Positions 26,101-34,063 of a DNA stretch of 64,000 bases are shown here, piece by piece. The stretch covers positions 21,318-85,317 of the forward strand of contig NZ_JBPPLY010000013.1 in assembly GCF_051535215.1 (NCBI RefSeq), written 5' to 3'. This stretch comes from Nitrobacter sp051535215 (GTDB taxonomy: Bacteria > Pseudomonadota > Alphaproteobacteria > Rhizobiales > Xanthobacteraceae). Made by a program: the position numbers and the translations under genes. The notes under the pieces are model-generated. The model was not told the origin of the DNA. It ran no database searches and worked only from the letters and a program-made list of their open reading frames with translations. Within the stretch, counting starts at the first letter, position 1. Each line of letters opens with the position of its first letter.

Positions 26101-26349
26101 GCGCTGACCCGGCTGAGGCCCGTCCTGATGACTGCGCTCGTTGCTTCCCTCGGGTTCGTGCCGATGGCGATCGCGACCGGCGCCGGTGCGGAGGTGCAGC
26201 GGCCGCTAGCCACGGTCGTCATCGGAGGAATCATCTCGTCAACCATTCTTACGCTGCTTGTGCTGCCTGCTCTCTATGTCCTGTTCCGGCGCGAGGACAT
26301 CGAGAGCGGTGAATTGAAAACGCCGGAACCGAACGGAGTGAAATCATGA
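23140..26349 (+). CDS. czcA: CzcA-like heavy-metal RND efflux permease
   Basis: The intact 1,069-residue HME-RND pump starts at the ATG overlapping the PII-like stop (an upstream in-frame extension lies within that gene). The TM4 motif DFGIIIDGAVIIVEN places Asp402, Asp408 and Glu415, the proton-relay residues at the same numbers as in Cupriavidus CzcA, which supports the HME1 (Zn/Co/Cd) class. Other blocks are LPIDAVPDITNVQIQINS near the N terminus and GGEFIPSLDEGDVSMEVVR after TM7. It drives periplasmic cation export through CzcB and CzcC. It is intact, unlike the pump at 7150-11325. Confidence 0.93.
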   Translation: MIDGILSFAIRQRWLVMIGVLGMAAFGAWNFTRLPIDAVPDITNVQIQINSRALGYSPLEVEQRITFPVETAMGGLPHLDSTRSQSRYGMSQVTVIFKDGTDIYFARQLVNERIQQVKDQLPPGIETAMGPVSTGLGEIYQFTVEAKPDARKTSGEPYTPSDLRTIEDWIIKPQLRNVPGVIEVNTVGGFEKQFHVLPDPAQLMAYKLSFRDVMTALASNNANVGAGYIERNGEQYLVRTPGQVANIEEIKDIVIGSRNGVPVRVSDVADVTEGKDLRTGAATVNGKEVVLGTAMLLIGENSRTVAQRVAVKLKQIGRSLPDGVVARTVYDRTRLVEATVATVEKNLVEGALLVIVILFMILGNFRAAIATAFVIPLSMLFTITGMVENKVSANLMSLGAIDFGIIIDGAVIIVENCLRLLATEQHRLGRVLDRQERFETILAASREVIGPSLFGTLIIGVVYIPILTLTGVEGKMFTPMALTVLMALTGASILSLTFVPAAVALLVTGKVSEHENFFMRGARRIYTPLLAASIRNRFGVAAIAALLIVVCGIAASRMGGEFIPSLDEGDVSMEVVRIPGTSLTQSVEMQAMLERRLLKLPEVKEVFARTGTAEVATDLMPPSTSDCYVMLKPRKDWPNPEKSKAAVVSEIQQAAEDVPGSVYGISQPIQQRMNELISGVKSDVGVKIFGDDLEILVQSAARVQAVLQTIQGAADVKTEQAAGLPVLTVKLNRQALSRYGISVGDVQNLVEIAVGGKSSGLVFEGDRRFSIVVRLPEHLRADIQAIRSLPIPLPPLENQSKAVPAVWGHSPLAQIRYVPLSELAQIDLAPGPNQISREDGKRRIVVTSNVRGRDLGSFVADAQRQVEQKVKLPAGYWIGWGGQFEQLVSATQRLTIVVPIALALIFLLLFISLGSMPDALLVFSGVPLALTGGIVALLLRGIPLSISAGIGFIALSGVAVLNGLVIITFIERLRREGHALVDAVREGALTRLRPVLMTALVASLGFVPMAIATGAGAEVQRPLATVVIGGIISSTILTLLVLPALYVLFRREDIESGELKTPEPNGVKS

Positions 26350-26717
26350 AATACGTTTTGCTGCTTGTCGCCGCTTTGACGTTTGCCGCCCCGGTTTGCG
26401 CCGAAGAATACGAAAAAGGACCAAACGGCGGCCTCATGCTCGACGTCGCCGGCATTGACGCTGAGCTTCTTACCGCCGGGAATACCGTCACCATCAACGT
26501 CTTCGTCCCAAACACCCCAAAGCCGGTTTCTACAAAGGGCTTTACTGCGGCAGTGCTTATTGCGGGCGGTAGCGGACGGGAGACGATCACGCTCGCTCCC
26601 CAGGGCGAAAATTCGTTGAAGGGAGACGCGAAGAACGCGATAGCTGCGGGCGCGACTATCACATTGACGATCAAGACCGCAGACGGAAAATCCGGCCAGG
26701 CCAAATTCAAAAAATAG
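26346..26717 (+). CDS. Small periplasmic protein of the czc operon
   Basis: The 123-residue protein has a signal peptide (MKYVLLLVAALTFAAPVCA). The mature part is a beta-rich, single-domain protein (KGPNGGLMLDVAGIDAELLTAGNTVTINVFV; GENSLKGDAKNAIAAGATITLTIKTADGKSGQAKFKK). There are no cysteines or histidine clusters after processing. Relatives sit downstream of czcA in several rhizobial metal islands. A periplasmic cation-binding or pump-accessory role is possible but not shown by residues. The start overlaps the czcA stop by 4 bp. Confidence 0.65.
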   Translation: MKYVLLLVAALTFAAPVCAEEYEKGPNGGLMLDVAGIDAELLTAGNTVTINVFVPNTPKPVSTKGFTAAVLIAGGSGRETITLAPQGENSLKGDAKNAIAAGATITLTIKTADGKSGQAKFKK

Positions 26718-26754
26718 AAACGCCGATCGTGACCCGAATCCCTTGGTGGATCGA

Positions 26755-27210
26755 ATGGTGATTGGAAACGCAGCATCGTGCCGCCGCATCCGCAATGCGA
26801 CCAAATTCGTCCGGTTCGCCGGCGGGAGCGTTGGCCGCTTGTTTGGTCTACTGACCCTGTCTTCGCTTGCCTTGCTTGCAGCCGACGCAGGGCGGGACCT
26901 GCGGGCGGAAGCGCCAAAGGCAAAGATTGTCGGCTTGGGCGCTGCGACATGCCGCCAGTTCAACGATGACGTCAGATCGAATCCGTTGGTTCGGAGAGAC
27001 TATCTGGCGTGGGCTCAAGGCTACATGAGCGGAATCATCCTGAGCAGGCCTCCCGGCGTCGATGAGGGGTTGGATCTTAATCCCGCAACCTTCGGCCTCG
27101 TCAATCAACTTCAGTTTCTGGAAGATCATTGCGCGAAAAACACGTTGCTGGATTTTTCCGATGCCGTCGAAGCCCTCTACAAGCGGCTGCGTCAGGAGGG
27201 CAAGACGTGA
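26755..27210 (+). CDS. Exported protein of unknown function
   Basis: The product has about 151 residues from the ATG at 26755. A long signal sequence (FGLLTLSSLALLAADA) precedes a helical domain: GLGAATCRQFNDDVRSNPLVRRDYLAWAQGYMSGIIL, then FLEDHCAKNTLLDFSDAVEALYKRL. Two cysteines (ATCRQF and DHCAKN) could be disulfide bonded. The W-x-QGYMSG pattern is shared by a group of small periplasmic rhizobial proteins; a distant resemblance to Rap1a/Tai-type immunity folds is possible, but I would not name it so. It is followed directly by the CusF-like gene. Confidence 0.6.
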   Translation: MVIGNAASCRRIRNATKFVRFAGGSVGRLFGLLTLSSLALLAADAGRDLRAEAPKAKIVGLGAATCRQFNDDVRSNPLVRRDYLAWAQGYMSGIILSRPPGVDEGLDLNPATFGLVNQLQFLEDHCAKNTLLDFSDAVEALYKRLRQEGKT

Positions 27211-27542
27211 ATACTGTCATGCTGTTATCGGCGGCGCGCGCCCGCATACAAGGGATGGGGCGTAAACTTACCATAGCCAGGGCCGCAGCTATCTTCTCAA
27301 CGGCCGTGTCGGCCCAGACGATTCCGACCCAAGGCCAAGTGACCAAAATCGATCAAGGCCAGAACAAGGTGACGCTCAAGCACGGGCCGATCGAGAATCT
27401 GGATATGGATGGCATGGCCATGGTGTTCGTTGCCGCCGCCCCGGCAATGCTGAAGGCGGTGAAGGTCAGAGACGAGGTGAAGTTCGAGGCGGAAGGGGTC
27501 AACGGTCGTCTCACTGTCACGAAAAGAGAAAGGGCAAAATGA
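27207..27542 (+). CDS. CusF-like periplasmic copper/silver-binding protein
   Basis: The product has about 111 residues. A GTG start at 27207 is chosen because AGGAGG lies at 27194-27199 and the codon overlaps the upstream TGA. After the signal part the OB-fold reads TQGQVTKIDQGQNKVTLKHGPIENLDMDGMAMVFVAAAP. The CusF ligand His is in KHGPI and both Met ligands are in GMAM. The Trp that gives CusF its cation-pi contact is replaced by Met (NWPEM becomes DMDGM). It should carry Cu(I) or Ag(I), here beside a Zn/Cd-type pump. Confidence 0.82.
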   Translation: MNTVMLLSAARARIQGMGRKLTIARAAAIFSTAVSAQTIPTQGQVTKIDQGQNKVTLKHGPIENLDMDGMAMVFVAAAPAMLKAVKVRDEVKFEAEGVNGRLTVTKRERAK

Positions 27543-28504
27543 CAGCGTCCCGTGCAGGGAGTGCTGTTGCCGGCTCCCTGCGCGGAGATTGCGCGAATGG
27601 CACACGGATTTCTGCGATCGAACTTCGACACCTGCGCTATTTTGTAGCGGCGGTCGAGCATGGCAGCTTCCGCAAGGCCAGTGCTGCGCTTCGCGTCCAG
27701 GAATCGGCAATCAGCCGCCGCATTCGCGACCTTGAGGGGCATCTCGGCGTCGCCGTTTTCCAGCGATGCAGTTGGGGCGTTGAGCTCACAAGCGCCGGTG
27801 AGCGCTTTTTGCCGCGAGCGAAACGCGCGCTTCGCCATGTTCAGGAGGGAGCTGGAGACGCCGCCGTCGTCGCGCACGGGCGAGAAGGAAGGATCAGAAC
27901 TGGCATTTTCTCCTCGATAGCCTCCGGCTTTCTACGCGAACTTCTGGATGCTTTCGCGAAGGTGCATCCTGGGGTCTATGTCGAACTGATCGACGGAAAT
28001 CCTTCCGAACATATCGCGGCAATTCGACAGCTTCGGCTGGACGTGGCCTTCATTACCGGAACAATCCATTGGTCGGAATGCGAGACTGAGCAGCTCTGGT
28101 CTGAGCGTGTGTTTCTGGTGCTGCCGAGTGGACATCCTCTCTGCAAACATGACGAATTGGATTGGGTGGATCTGTTGGGAGAAAAGTTCATCGTCAGCGA
28201 CAGGGCGCCCGGCGAGGAGATCCGCGACTATCTGGTCCAGCACCTTGCGGACCTGGGCCAGCATCCGGAAATCAATGCGCAATTCGTCGGGCGGGATAGT
28301 ATTCTGGCATTCGTCTCCCCCGAGCGAGGATTGACGCTGACCAGCGAGGCGACGACCGCGATGCAGATTCCGGGGATCAGCTATCGGCCGATGCGCAACG
28401 AAATCCTGCCGTTCAGCGTTGTGTGGTCGCCGATGAACAACAATCCCGCTGCCGACCGGCTGTTGAACCTCGCGCGTTTGATGGCCTCAAAGATTCGGAC
28501 ATAG
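27539..28504 (+). CDS. LysR-family transcriptional regulator
   Basis: The 321-residue regulator has an N-terminal extension of about 28 residues before the LysR helix-turn-helix (IELRHLRYFVAAVEHGSFRKASAALRVQESAISRRIRDLEGHLGVAVFQR). The effector domain follows (GIFSSIASGFLRELLDAFAKVHPGVYVEL). A later in-frame start near residue 26 would give a more typical N terminus, but the first ATG overlaps the CusF-like stop by 4 bp. It is the last gene of the metal cargo, converging on the trb genes. Its target is unknown. Confidence 0.88.
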   Translation: MTASRAGSAVAGSLRGDCANGTRISAIELRHLRYFVAAVEHGSFRKASAALRVQESAISRRIRDLEGHLGVAVFQRCSWGVELTSAGERFLPRAKRALRHVQEGAGDAAVVAHGREGRIRTGIFSSIASGFLRELLDAFAKVHPGVYVELIDGNPSEHIAAIRQLRLDVAFITGTIHWSECETEQLWSERVFLVLPSGHPLCKHDELDWVDLLGEKFIVSDRAPGEEIRDYLVQHLADLGQHPEINAQFVGRDSILAFVSPERGLTLTSEATTAMQIPGISYRPMRNEILPFSVVWSPMNNNPAADRLLNLARLMASKIRT

Positions 28505-28578
28505 AACCCGCTCCGATGACAATACGATTGGGGGAGCGAGAGCGGTCGAGGGGGAAGGAAATCCGGCGCCAGTGCAGG

Positions 28579-28806
28579 TCAAAGCTTCGCGGAACCGGAG
28601 ATGCGCCGCGCCTTCGCGAATCCGCGATCCGTGGCGATGAAGCGCTCCAGCATCGGCACGATCAGCTTGGCGGGTTCGATCGGCGTCGCGCCTTCGGCCA
28701 GCAGACGGCCATATTCCAAGAGATCGCGATGCAAGGCCGCCGGCAGTTCCAGTGCGATCTTCACCGGTCTGTCGTCGGCGATGGGGCCGAGTTTTAGTTT
28801 GGTCAT
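28579..28806 (-). CDS. DUF2274 protein
   Basis: The 75-residue protein matches the DUF2274 family found directly after trbI in Tn4371-like and rhizobial conjugative elements. It has a conserved opening (KLKLGPIADDRPVKIALELPAALHRDLLEYGRLLAE) and a short helical end (AKLIVPMLERFIATDRGFAKAR). The pattern resembles a small ribbon-helix-helix-type protein, so a regulatory role at the end of the trb operon is plausible. It begins 4 bp after trbI and is the last gene of the transfer operon. Confidence 0.85.
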   Translation of the reverse strand: MTKLKLGPIADDRPVKIALELPAALHRDLLEYGRLLAEGATPIEPAKLIVPMLERFIATDRGFAKARRISGSAKL

Positions 28807-28810
28807 GGGA

Positions 28811-29962
28811 TTATCCTCTGTATGCCTCGAGTATCAAATCTCTCGTCACTACAATCCTGACCGGGAATCCCGGCCGGATGGTCAGCGTCGGCGCGACATT
28901 GAGCTGACGGCGGACGATCTGCTGGCCAGCGTCATTGATGGTGTTCTGCCCGCCGCTGCGGATTGCGCGCAGCAGCCGGTTCTCGTCGCTGATGGCGAGT
29001 TCGGAGCCAACCGCGAGCAAAGTGGAGAGGCCGGCAGCCTTGGCGAGATCCCACCAGTGGTAATCGACGCCATCTTCAAGCCCGGCATAGCCTTGCGTGT
29101 CGGCGCCGGGCTGGCGCTCCAGCACGATGGAGCGACCGTTCGGCATGATGATGCGGTTCCAGACGAGCAGCACACGGCGCTGCCCGAACTGCACGTTGTT
29201 GTCATATTGGCCGATCATGCGGGCGCCCTGCGGCACGAGCAGGATGCGGCCCGTGGGACTGTCATAGATGTTCTCGGTCACCTGCGCGGTGATCTGACCT
29301 GGCAAATCGGAACGGATGCCGGTGATGAGCGCGGCCGGAATGACGGCGCCGGCCTGGAGCACGAATGGCGAAGCTGGCGCCATGACGCGATCCGACGAGG
29401 TCGTGCGGCGATCGACGGGCGCGTTCAGGAATGCGAGTTGCTTGTCCTGCGCCGTCTGCTGACCGGGCAGCCCTGACAGGCCCGGCATGTCGAAGCCGGC
29501 AAAGCCCGGCGTTGGTGTTCCGGCCGCGGCCGGCGAACCTGCCCGCGACTGGAAGAACACGGTGCTGGTGCGGGCGGCTTCCTCCTCGGCGCGACGGCGT
29601 TGCTCGGTCTCGTCGACGGCGGGCGCCGGAACGACAGGCGGCACGACGGGTTGGCCTGCATTCTGTGCGGACAGGATCGGCCGACCGAGATCGCCCGGCA
29701 GCGGCGGCCCGAGAACGGGGCCAGTATAGTCGCGCGGCAGGCCGGCGAGACCATCGGCGGGCTGCCGGTTGCCGGTCGAATACAGCTCCTCGCCCTCCTT
29801 TCCGGCATTGCGGGTCTGGAGGGCGTAGATCAGCGATCCGCCGATGCCGACCAGGGCAACGGCCGCGACGCTGGCGAGCACCTTGCGCGACAGGCGGGTG
29901 ACGCGCGGCGGCTCGGCACGAAGACGCATCGGGGCAGCGGTATTGGTTGAATTGTCGCTCAT
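28811..29962 (-). CDS. trbI: Conjugal transfer protein TrbI (VirB10-like)
   Basis: The 383-residue protein has one N-terminal membrane helix (VLASVAAVALVGIGGSLIYAL), a proline-rich periplasmic linker (RPILSAQNAGQPVVPPVVPAP) and the C-terminal VirB10 beta-barrel domain (VLQAGAVIPAALITGIRSDLPGQITAQVTENIYDSPTGRILLVPQGARMIGQYDN). It spans both membranes and forms the outer core of the mating channel with TrbG. The start overlaps the trbG stop (TAATG), showing coupling. Confidence 0.95.
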   Translation of the reverse strand: MSDNSTNTAAPMRLRAEPPRVTRLSRKVLASVAAVALVGIGGSLIYALQTRNAGKEGEELYSTGNRQPADGLAGLPRDYTGPVLGPPLPGDLGRPILSAQNAGQPVVPPVVPAPAVDETEQRRRAEEEAARTSTVFFQSRAGSPAAAGTPTPGFAGFDMPGLSGLPGQQTAQDKQLAFLNAPVDRRTTSSDRVMAPASPFVLQAGAVIPAALITGIRSDLPGQITAQVTENIYDSPTGRILLVPQGARMIGQYDNNVQFGQRRVLLVWNRIIMPNGRSIVLERQPGADTQGYAGLEDGVDYHWWDLAKAAGLSTLLAVGSELAISDENRLLRAIRSGGQNTINDAGQQIVRRQLNVAPTLTIRPGFPVRIVVTRDLILEAYRG

Positions 29963-30936
29963 TATGACGGCCTCCCGTCGGTCCGGACGATACGAACGGT
30001 CTGCTGGCGGTCGCCGCTGCCGAGGCGCAGCTCGGCCGCGCCGAACAGGCGATCGACGATCAGAATGTGTTGATGGATGCGTGTATTGGCGATCTGTGTC
30101 TCGCCCTCAGGGCCGATCACGAAGATCGGCGGCATCTCGCCTTGCACGATGCCACGCGGGAATTCGACATAGACGCGGCGGCCGTCGTCATAGACAGCGA
30201 TGGGTTTCCAAGGTGGATTGTCGCCGGTGAGGCCATAGCGATAGTTGCGCTCGGCGGCGGCCGGAATGACCGGCGTCGCCGGCATGGCCTGCCGCTGGCT
30301 GGGGGATTGCGGATAAGCCCAGGCGACAGCGGGCATATAGGGCTTCTGGCCGGAGCGCAGTTCGAGCATGTAGGTGCGCCGGTCGGTGGTGACGACGAGA
30401 TTGGTCGTGATGTCGGCGCGCGAAGGCTTCACCAGCACATGGACGCGCCGCGTGGCGCCGCTGCCGCTCTCGGTGTCGCCGATGATCCAGCGCGCGGTGT
30501 CGCCCGCTGCGATCGGGCCTGCGCCGGTCAGGCTTTCACCGGGCTCGAGCGCGATGTCGGTGATCTGTCCCGGCGCGGCATAGACCTGGTAGAGCGCGCC
30601 ATCCGACCACGGATAAATCTGGATCGCGTTGTAATAGCTTTCGCGGCGCGGCTGAACGCGGGCGGCGGCGTTGGCGTTCTCAACGCGGGCTGTCGGCGTG
30701 CCTGCGGCGACACCTCCGCGTGCAGGCGTCCACGCTGGTGGAACATGCAGCGGCTTCGGGCGGTCATCGGTGACAGCGGCCGGAACGGCGGGCAAAGGCG
30801 GCACGCTTGAATCGTAGGTAATCTCCGGCGGCTTGCTGGCGCAGCCCGCAAGCGCGCTTGCGGAAAGCAGCAAAGCCGCGATTGCGTATTTACGGAAAGA
30901 TGGCATCCCGCCTTTGCGGATCGTCGGCCCGGTCAT
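29962..30936 (-). CDS. trbG: Conjugal transfer lipoprotein TrbG (VirB9-like)
   Basis: The product has about 324 residues. The start is the ATG overlapping the trbF stop. A lipobox (SASALAGC) follows the signal segment, so it is an outer-membrane lipoprotein. The VirB9 domain contains AIQIYPWSDGALYQVYAAPGQITDIALEPGE and the C-terminal WKPIAVYDDGRRVYVEFP ... LFGAAELRLGSGDRQQTVRIVR. It forms the outer-membrane ring of the trb secretion system with TrbI. Confidence 0.95.
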   Translation of the reverse strand: MTGPTIRKGGMPSFRKYAIAALLLSASALAGCASKPPEITYDSSVPPLPAVPAAVTDDRPKPLHVPPAWTPARGGVAAGTPTARVENANAAARVQPRRESYYNAIQIYPWSDGALYQVYAAPGQITDIALEPGESLTGAGPIAAGDTARWIIGDTESGSGATRRVHVLVKPSRADITTNLVVTTDRRTYMLELRSGQKPYMPAVAWAYPQSPSQRQAMPATPVIPAAAERNYRYGLTGDNPPWKPIAVYDDGRRVYVEFPRGIVQGEMPPIFVIGPEGETQIANTRIHQHILIVDRLFGAAELRLGSGDRQQTVRIVRTDGRPS

Positions 30937-31622
30937 TGGCTCATCTCCCGCGACCATGAGATTGCGTGGATGTAGATGCCGAGCGGATTGGCCTTGAGCC
31001 GTTCGGCGTCGCGCGGCGGTTGAACCACGATGGTCAGGATCGCGGTCCAGCGCTCGGTCGCGGAGAGTTTTCCGTCCTCGTATCGACGCTCAATCCAGGC
31101 GACGCGGAAGGAATCCGCCGAAGCGCGGATGACGCTGGAGACTTCCACCGCGACCTGCTGCTTGCCGACCTTGGCGAAGGGGTCGTTGGCGCGGGCATAA
31201 TCGTTGAGCGCGGCCGCGCCGCGATCGGTTGTCCATTCATAGGCGCGCAGCCAATTCTGCCGGACGATGATCGGATCGGCTGGAATGCTCCTGACCTGTT
31301 CGACGAAGCGGGCGAGATGCCAGGCCACTTGCGGATCGGTCGGGCGATAGTCGGCCGTAGCGGCCGCGACGGTTTGCGCCTGGCCGAGATTGTCGATCTG
31401 CACCACCCACGGCACGACGGTCCCGCGAACGGATTGCCAGACAAGCGCGGCGGCGAAGCCGGCCGACAGGATCAGCGATCCGAAGGCCATGTAGCGCCAG
31501 TTCTTCGCCTGTATGCGGGCCGAGCCGATGCGCTCGTCCCATACTTGGGCAGCGCGCTGGTAGGGCGTCTCGGGTTGTGGTGTCTTGCCGTAATGTGCGG
31601 CGGGGCGTCTGAAGGGGTTCAT
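30933..31622 (-). CDS. trbF: Conjugal transfer protein TrbF (VirB8-like)
   Basis: The 229-residue protein has a cytoplasmic N terminus, a single membrane helix (MAFGSLILSAGFAAALVWQSV) and the periplasmic NTF2-like VirB8 domain (VPWVVQIDNLGQAQTVAAATADYRPTD ... RVAWIERRYEDGKLSATERWTAILTIVVQPP). It is an inner-membrane scaffold for the channel. It overlaps trbL upstream and trbG downstream by 4 bp each. Confidence 0.95.
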   Translation of the reverse strand: MNPFRRPAAHYGKTPQPETPYQRAAQVWDERIGSARIQAKNWRYMAFGSLILSAGFAAALVWQSVRGTVVPWVVQIDNLGQAQTVAAATADYRPTDPQVAWHLARFVEQVRSIPADPIIVRQNWLRAYEWTTDRGAAALNDYARANDPFAKVGKQQVAVEVSSVIRASADSFRVAWIERRYEDGKLSATERWTAILTIVVQPPRDAERLKANPLGIYIHAISWSREMSQ

Positions 31623-32986
31623 GAGCGGTCGCTTTCGGAGAGGTTGACGGAGGAGCCGGAGCCGTGGCTGTCGCCGGAGCGGACGGCATGAGCAACGGCG
31701 CTGACGCCGTGGCTCACGGCCTGATGGCGCTTCATGCGCCTGGCCCAGCCGGGCGCGCCGCCGCTTACCGTTGCCTGGCTTTCGGCGGATGAGGCATCGG
31801 CTGCAGGGGCGCTCCCCACCGTTCCCTTGGTCGAGGCGCCGCCTGTCATGGCGAATCCGGCTTTCGCGCCATCAGCGTTGCTTGATTTGACGCTCTCGCC
31901 GGCGCGGGCGGCGGCGCGGCGTAGCGGTGATGCGACGGCCGAGCCGGCGGCGCGCGCGACGCCACCAAGGCCGGAGGCCACGCGGGATGCGCCAGACTGC
32001 CCGAGAGAACCAAGAGTGTAGGCTGACGAAGCGGCGCCGGCAGCCGTGGCGCCGCCACGAACGGCCGCCGAGCCGCCCGAGATGGCCGCTGCTCCTCCCT
32101 TGGCGGCCAGGCCCGCCGCTCCGGCGGCAGCCACTGCCGCGCCCCCGACTGCAAGGCCGGTTCCCACGGCGGCGCCCGCGCCAAGCTGCGGACCGCCGGA
32201 GACGAGACCATTGGCGATGCCGGGACCGAAGATGCCGAGACCGAGCAACGACAGCGCGGCCAGCACGATGGCCATGGCCTGATCGACAGTCAGCGTCTGC
32301 GCGCTGGCGCTCTGCGTGAACTGCGAAAACAGCGTCGAACCGATGCCGATGATGACCGCAAGGACGAGAACCTTGATGCCGGAGGAGATGACATTGCCGA
32401 GCACCCGCTCGGCCATAAAGGCGGTCTTGCCGAACAGGCCGAAGGGAATCAGCACGAAGCCGGCGAGCGTCGACAACTTGAATTCGATGAGGGTGACGAA
32501 GAGCTGGATCGCCAGAATGAAGAAGGCGAGGATCACCAGCGCCCAGGCGAAGAGCAGGCAGACGATCTGAATCAGGTTCTCGAATACCGAGATCCAGCCC
32601 ATCAGGGGCGAGATCGCGTCGAGCAACGGCCGGGCGGCGTCGAGGCCTGTCTGCGCGACCTTGCCGGGACGCATCAGGTCCGCCGCCGAAAACCCCGTCC
32701 CGCTCGCCTTCAGGCCGAGGCCGGCGAAGCTGTCGAAGACAATCTTGGCGAGATTGTTCCAGCTGGAAATCAGATAGGCGAAGACACCGACGAACAGCGT
32801 CTTCTTGACGAGGCGCGCGATGATGTCGTCATCGGCGCCCCAGCTCCAGAACAGGGCCGCCAGCGTCACGTCGATGACGATCAGCGTGCTCGCCACGAAT
32901 GCGACCTCGCCGGACAGCAGCCCGAAGCCGGAGTCGATATAGCGGGTAAAAACGCCGAGGAAATTGTCGATAACGCCGCTACCCAT
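31619..32986 (-). CDS. trbL: Conjugal transfer membrane protein TrbL (VirB6-like)
   Basis: The 455-residue polytopic protein carries the typical TrbL start (GSGVIDNFLGVFTRYIDSGFGLLSGEVAFVASTLIVIDVTLAALFWSWG), at least six membrane segments up to about residue 250, and then a long low-complexity Ala/Gly/Ser-rich cytoplasmic tail, which is variable in this family. It forms the inner-membrane pore of the mating system. The tail DNA is very GC-rich and repetitive but I see no frame damage. Confidence 0.93.
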   Translation of the reverse strand: MGSGVIDNFLGVFTRYIDSGFGLLSGEVAFVASTLIVIDVTLAALFWSWGADDDIIARLVKKTLFVGVFAYLISSWNNLAKIVFDSFAGLGLKASGTGFSAADLMRPGKVAQTGLDAARPLLDAISPLMGWISVFENLIQIVCLLFAWALVILAFFILAIQLFVTLIEFKLSTLAGFVLIPFGLFGKTAFMAERVLGNVISSGIKVLVLAVIIGIGSTLFSQFTQSASAQTLTVDQAMAIVLAALSLLGLGIFGPGIANGLVSGGPQLGAGAAVGTGLAVGGAAVAAAGAAGLAAKGGAAAISGGSAAVRGGATAAGAASSAYTLGSLGQSGASRVASGLGGVARAAGSAVASPLRRAAARAGESVKSSNADGAKAGFAMTGGASTKGTVGSAPAADASSAESQATVSGGAPGWARRMKRHQAVSHGVSAVAHAVRSGDSHGSGSSVNLSESDRS

Positions 32987-32989
32987 GCA

Positions 32990-33289
32990 TCACCGCCCTT
33001 CCGGAGTGAGAGGCGCGGTGGGCGCCGGCGTCTTTCCGAGGAAGCGGTCGCGGGTCTCGGCCCAGACGCGCAGGCATTCGGCGTCGTTCGCCGCGGCCTG
33101 CCCGAGCTGCTGACAGCGGCGCTGCGCGTCGCGCAGCGGATCGGTTGCGGGGCGGAGCTGCGGCATTGACGAAGATGTCGGCGCGTCGTCCTTGCGGGTC
33201 AGCTCGATCGCCGTCGCCGTAATGGCGACCGCGACGAACATGATTGCGCCGATGCGCGCCAGCATCTTGCCGTCCATGACGATGCTCAC
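32990..33289 (-). CDS. Putative entry-exclusion protein TrbK-alt
   Basis: The 99-residue protein has one N-terminal membrane helix (MLARIGAIMFVAVAITATAIEL) and a hydrophilic tail with the conserved RDAQRRCQQLGQAAANDAECLRVWAETRDRFL signature of TrbK-alt proteins. The two cysteines are probably paired in the periplasm. TrbK-type proteins block redundant transfer into a cell that already carries the element. The start may be the GTG at 33289 or the ATG at 33277. It sits between trbJ and trbL as in related elements. Confidence 0.85.
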   Translation of the reverse strand: MSIVMDGKMLARIGAIMFVAVAITATAIELTRKDDAPTSSSMPQLRPATDPLRDAQRRCQQLGQAAANDAECLRVWAETRDRFLGKTPAPTAPLTPEGR

Positions 33290-33298
33290 TTCTGGTTC

Positions 33299-34063
33299 TC
33301 AGTTGCCGTTGAACATCTGCGCGTTGCCGGGCTGGTAGCCGCTGCCCGGCGCTAGAAAGCGGCGGCGCCGCTCGCGGCCCTGTTCGGCGGCAGCCGTGCG
33401 CTCGGCTTCGGTCAGCATCTGCGCGCGGCCATTGGCGGCGCCGACAGCGGTGAGATCGGCAAGCTGCTGGGCGAGAAGCGCGAGGAGCTGGTTGCCGGCC
33501 TGTGTCGCTTGCAACGCGCCGGTCGCCGACTGGCTCTGGCTGACCAGCGCCGACATCTGCGTGCGGTTGCTGTCGATATTGCTGACGACACCCGCCTGCA
33601 CGCGCATCGCGTCCTGCAAACCGCCGACCGTGTTCTGCCAGCGCGAGCGCGCGTCGGTGATGAGTTGCTGATCGGTCGCCGACATCGAGACGCTCCCGTA
33701 TTTTTGGCTGAAAATCTGGTCGATCTGCTGGACATTGAAGGCGATGTTCTGCGCCTGGCTGAGAAGCTGCTGGGTGCGCTGGACGTTCTGCTGAAGCTGC
33801 TGGAGCGCGGAATACGGCAGGTTCGCCAGATTGCGCGCCTGGTTGATGAGCATCTGCGCTTGGTTCTGGAGCGACGTGATCTGATTGGTGATCTGTTCGA
33901 GTGAGCGCGCGGCGGTCAGCACGTTCTGCGCATAGTTCGACGGATCGAACACGATCAGTGCGTGCGCGGGCGTTGCGAGCATCGGTGTGAGCGCGATGGG
34001 CGCCGCGAGCATGGTCGCGGCCAGCATTACGGCGCGCGAGCGGATAAAACGGGTCTTCATCAT
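33299..34063 (-). CDS. trbJ: Conjugal transfer protein TrbJ (VirB5-like)
   Basis: The 254-residue protein starts at the first of two ATGs after AGGAG, overlapping the trbE stop; the frame open further upstream lies inside trbE. A signal peptide (AVMLAATMLAAPIALTPMLATPAHA) is followed by the family signature FDPSNYAQNVLTAARSLEQITNQITSLQNQAQMLINQARNLANLP and long coiled helices rich in Gln. It is a periplasmic or pilus-tip component needed for mating-pair formation. Confidence 0.93.
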   Translation of the reverse strand: MMKTRFIRSRAVMLAATMLAAPIALTPMLATPAHALIVFDPSNYAQNVLTAARSLEQITNQITSLQNQAQMLINQARNLANLPYSALQQLQQNVQRTQQLLSQAQNIAFNVQQIDQIFSQKYGSVSMSATDQQLITDARSRWQNTVGGLQDAMRVQAGVVSNIDSNRTQMSALVSQSQSATGALQATQAGNQLLALLAQQLADLTAVGAANGRAQMLTEAERTAAAEQGRERRRRFLAPGSGYQPGNAQMFNGN

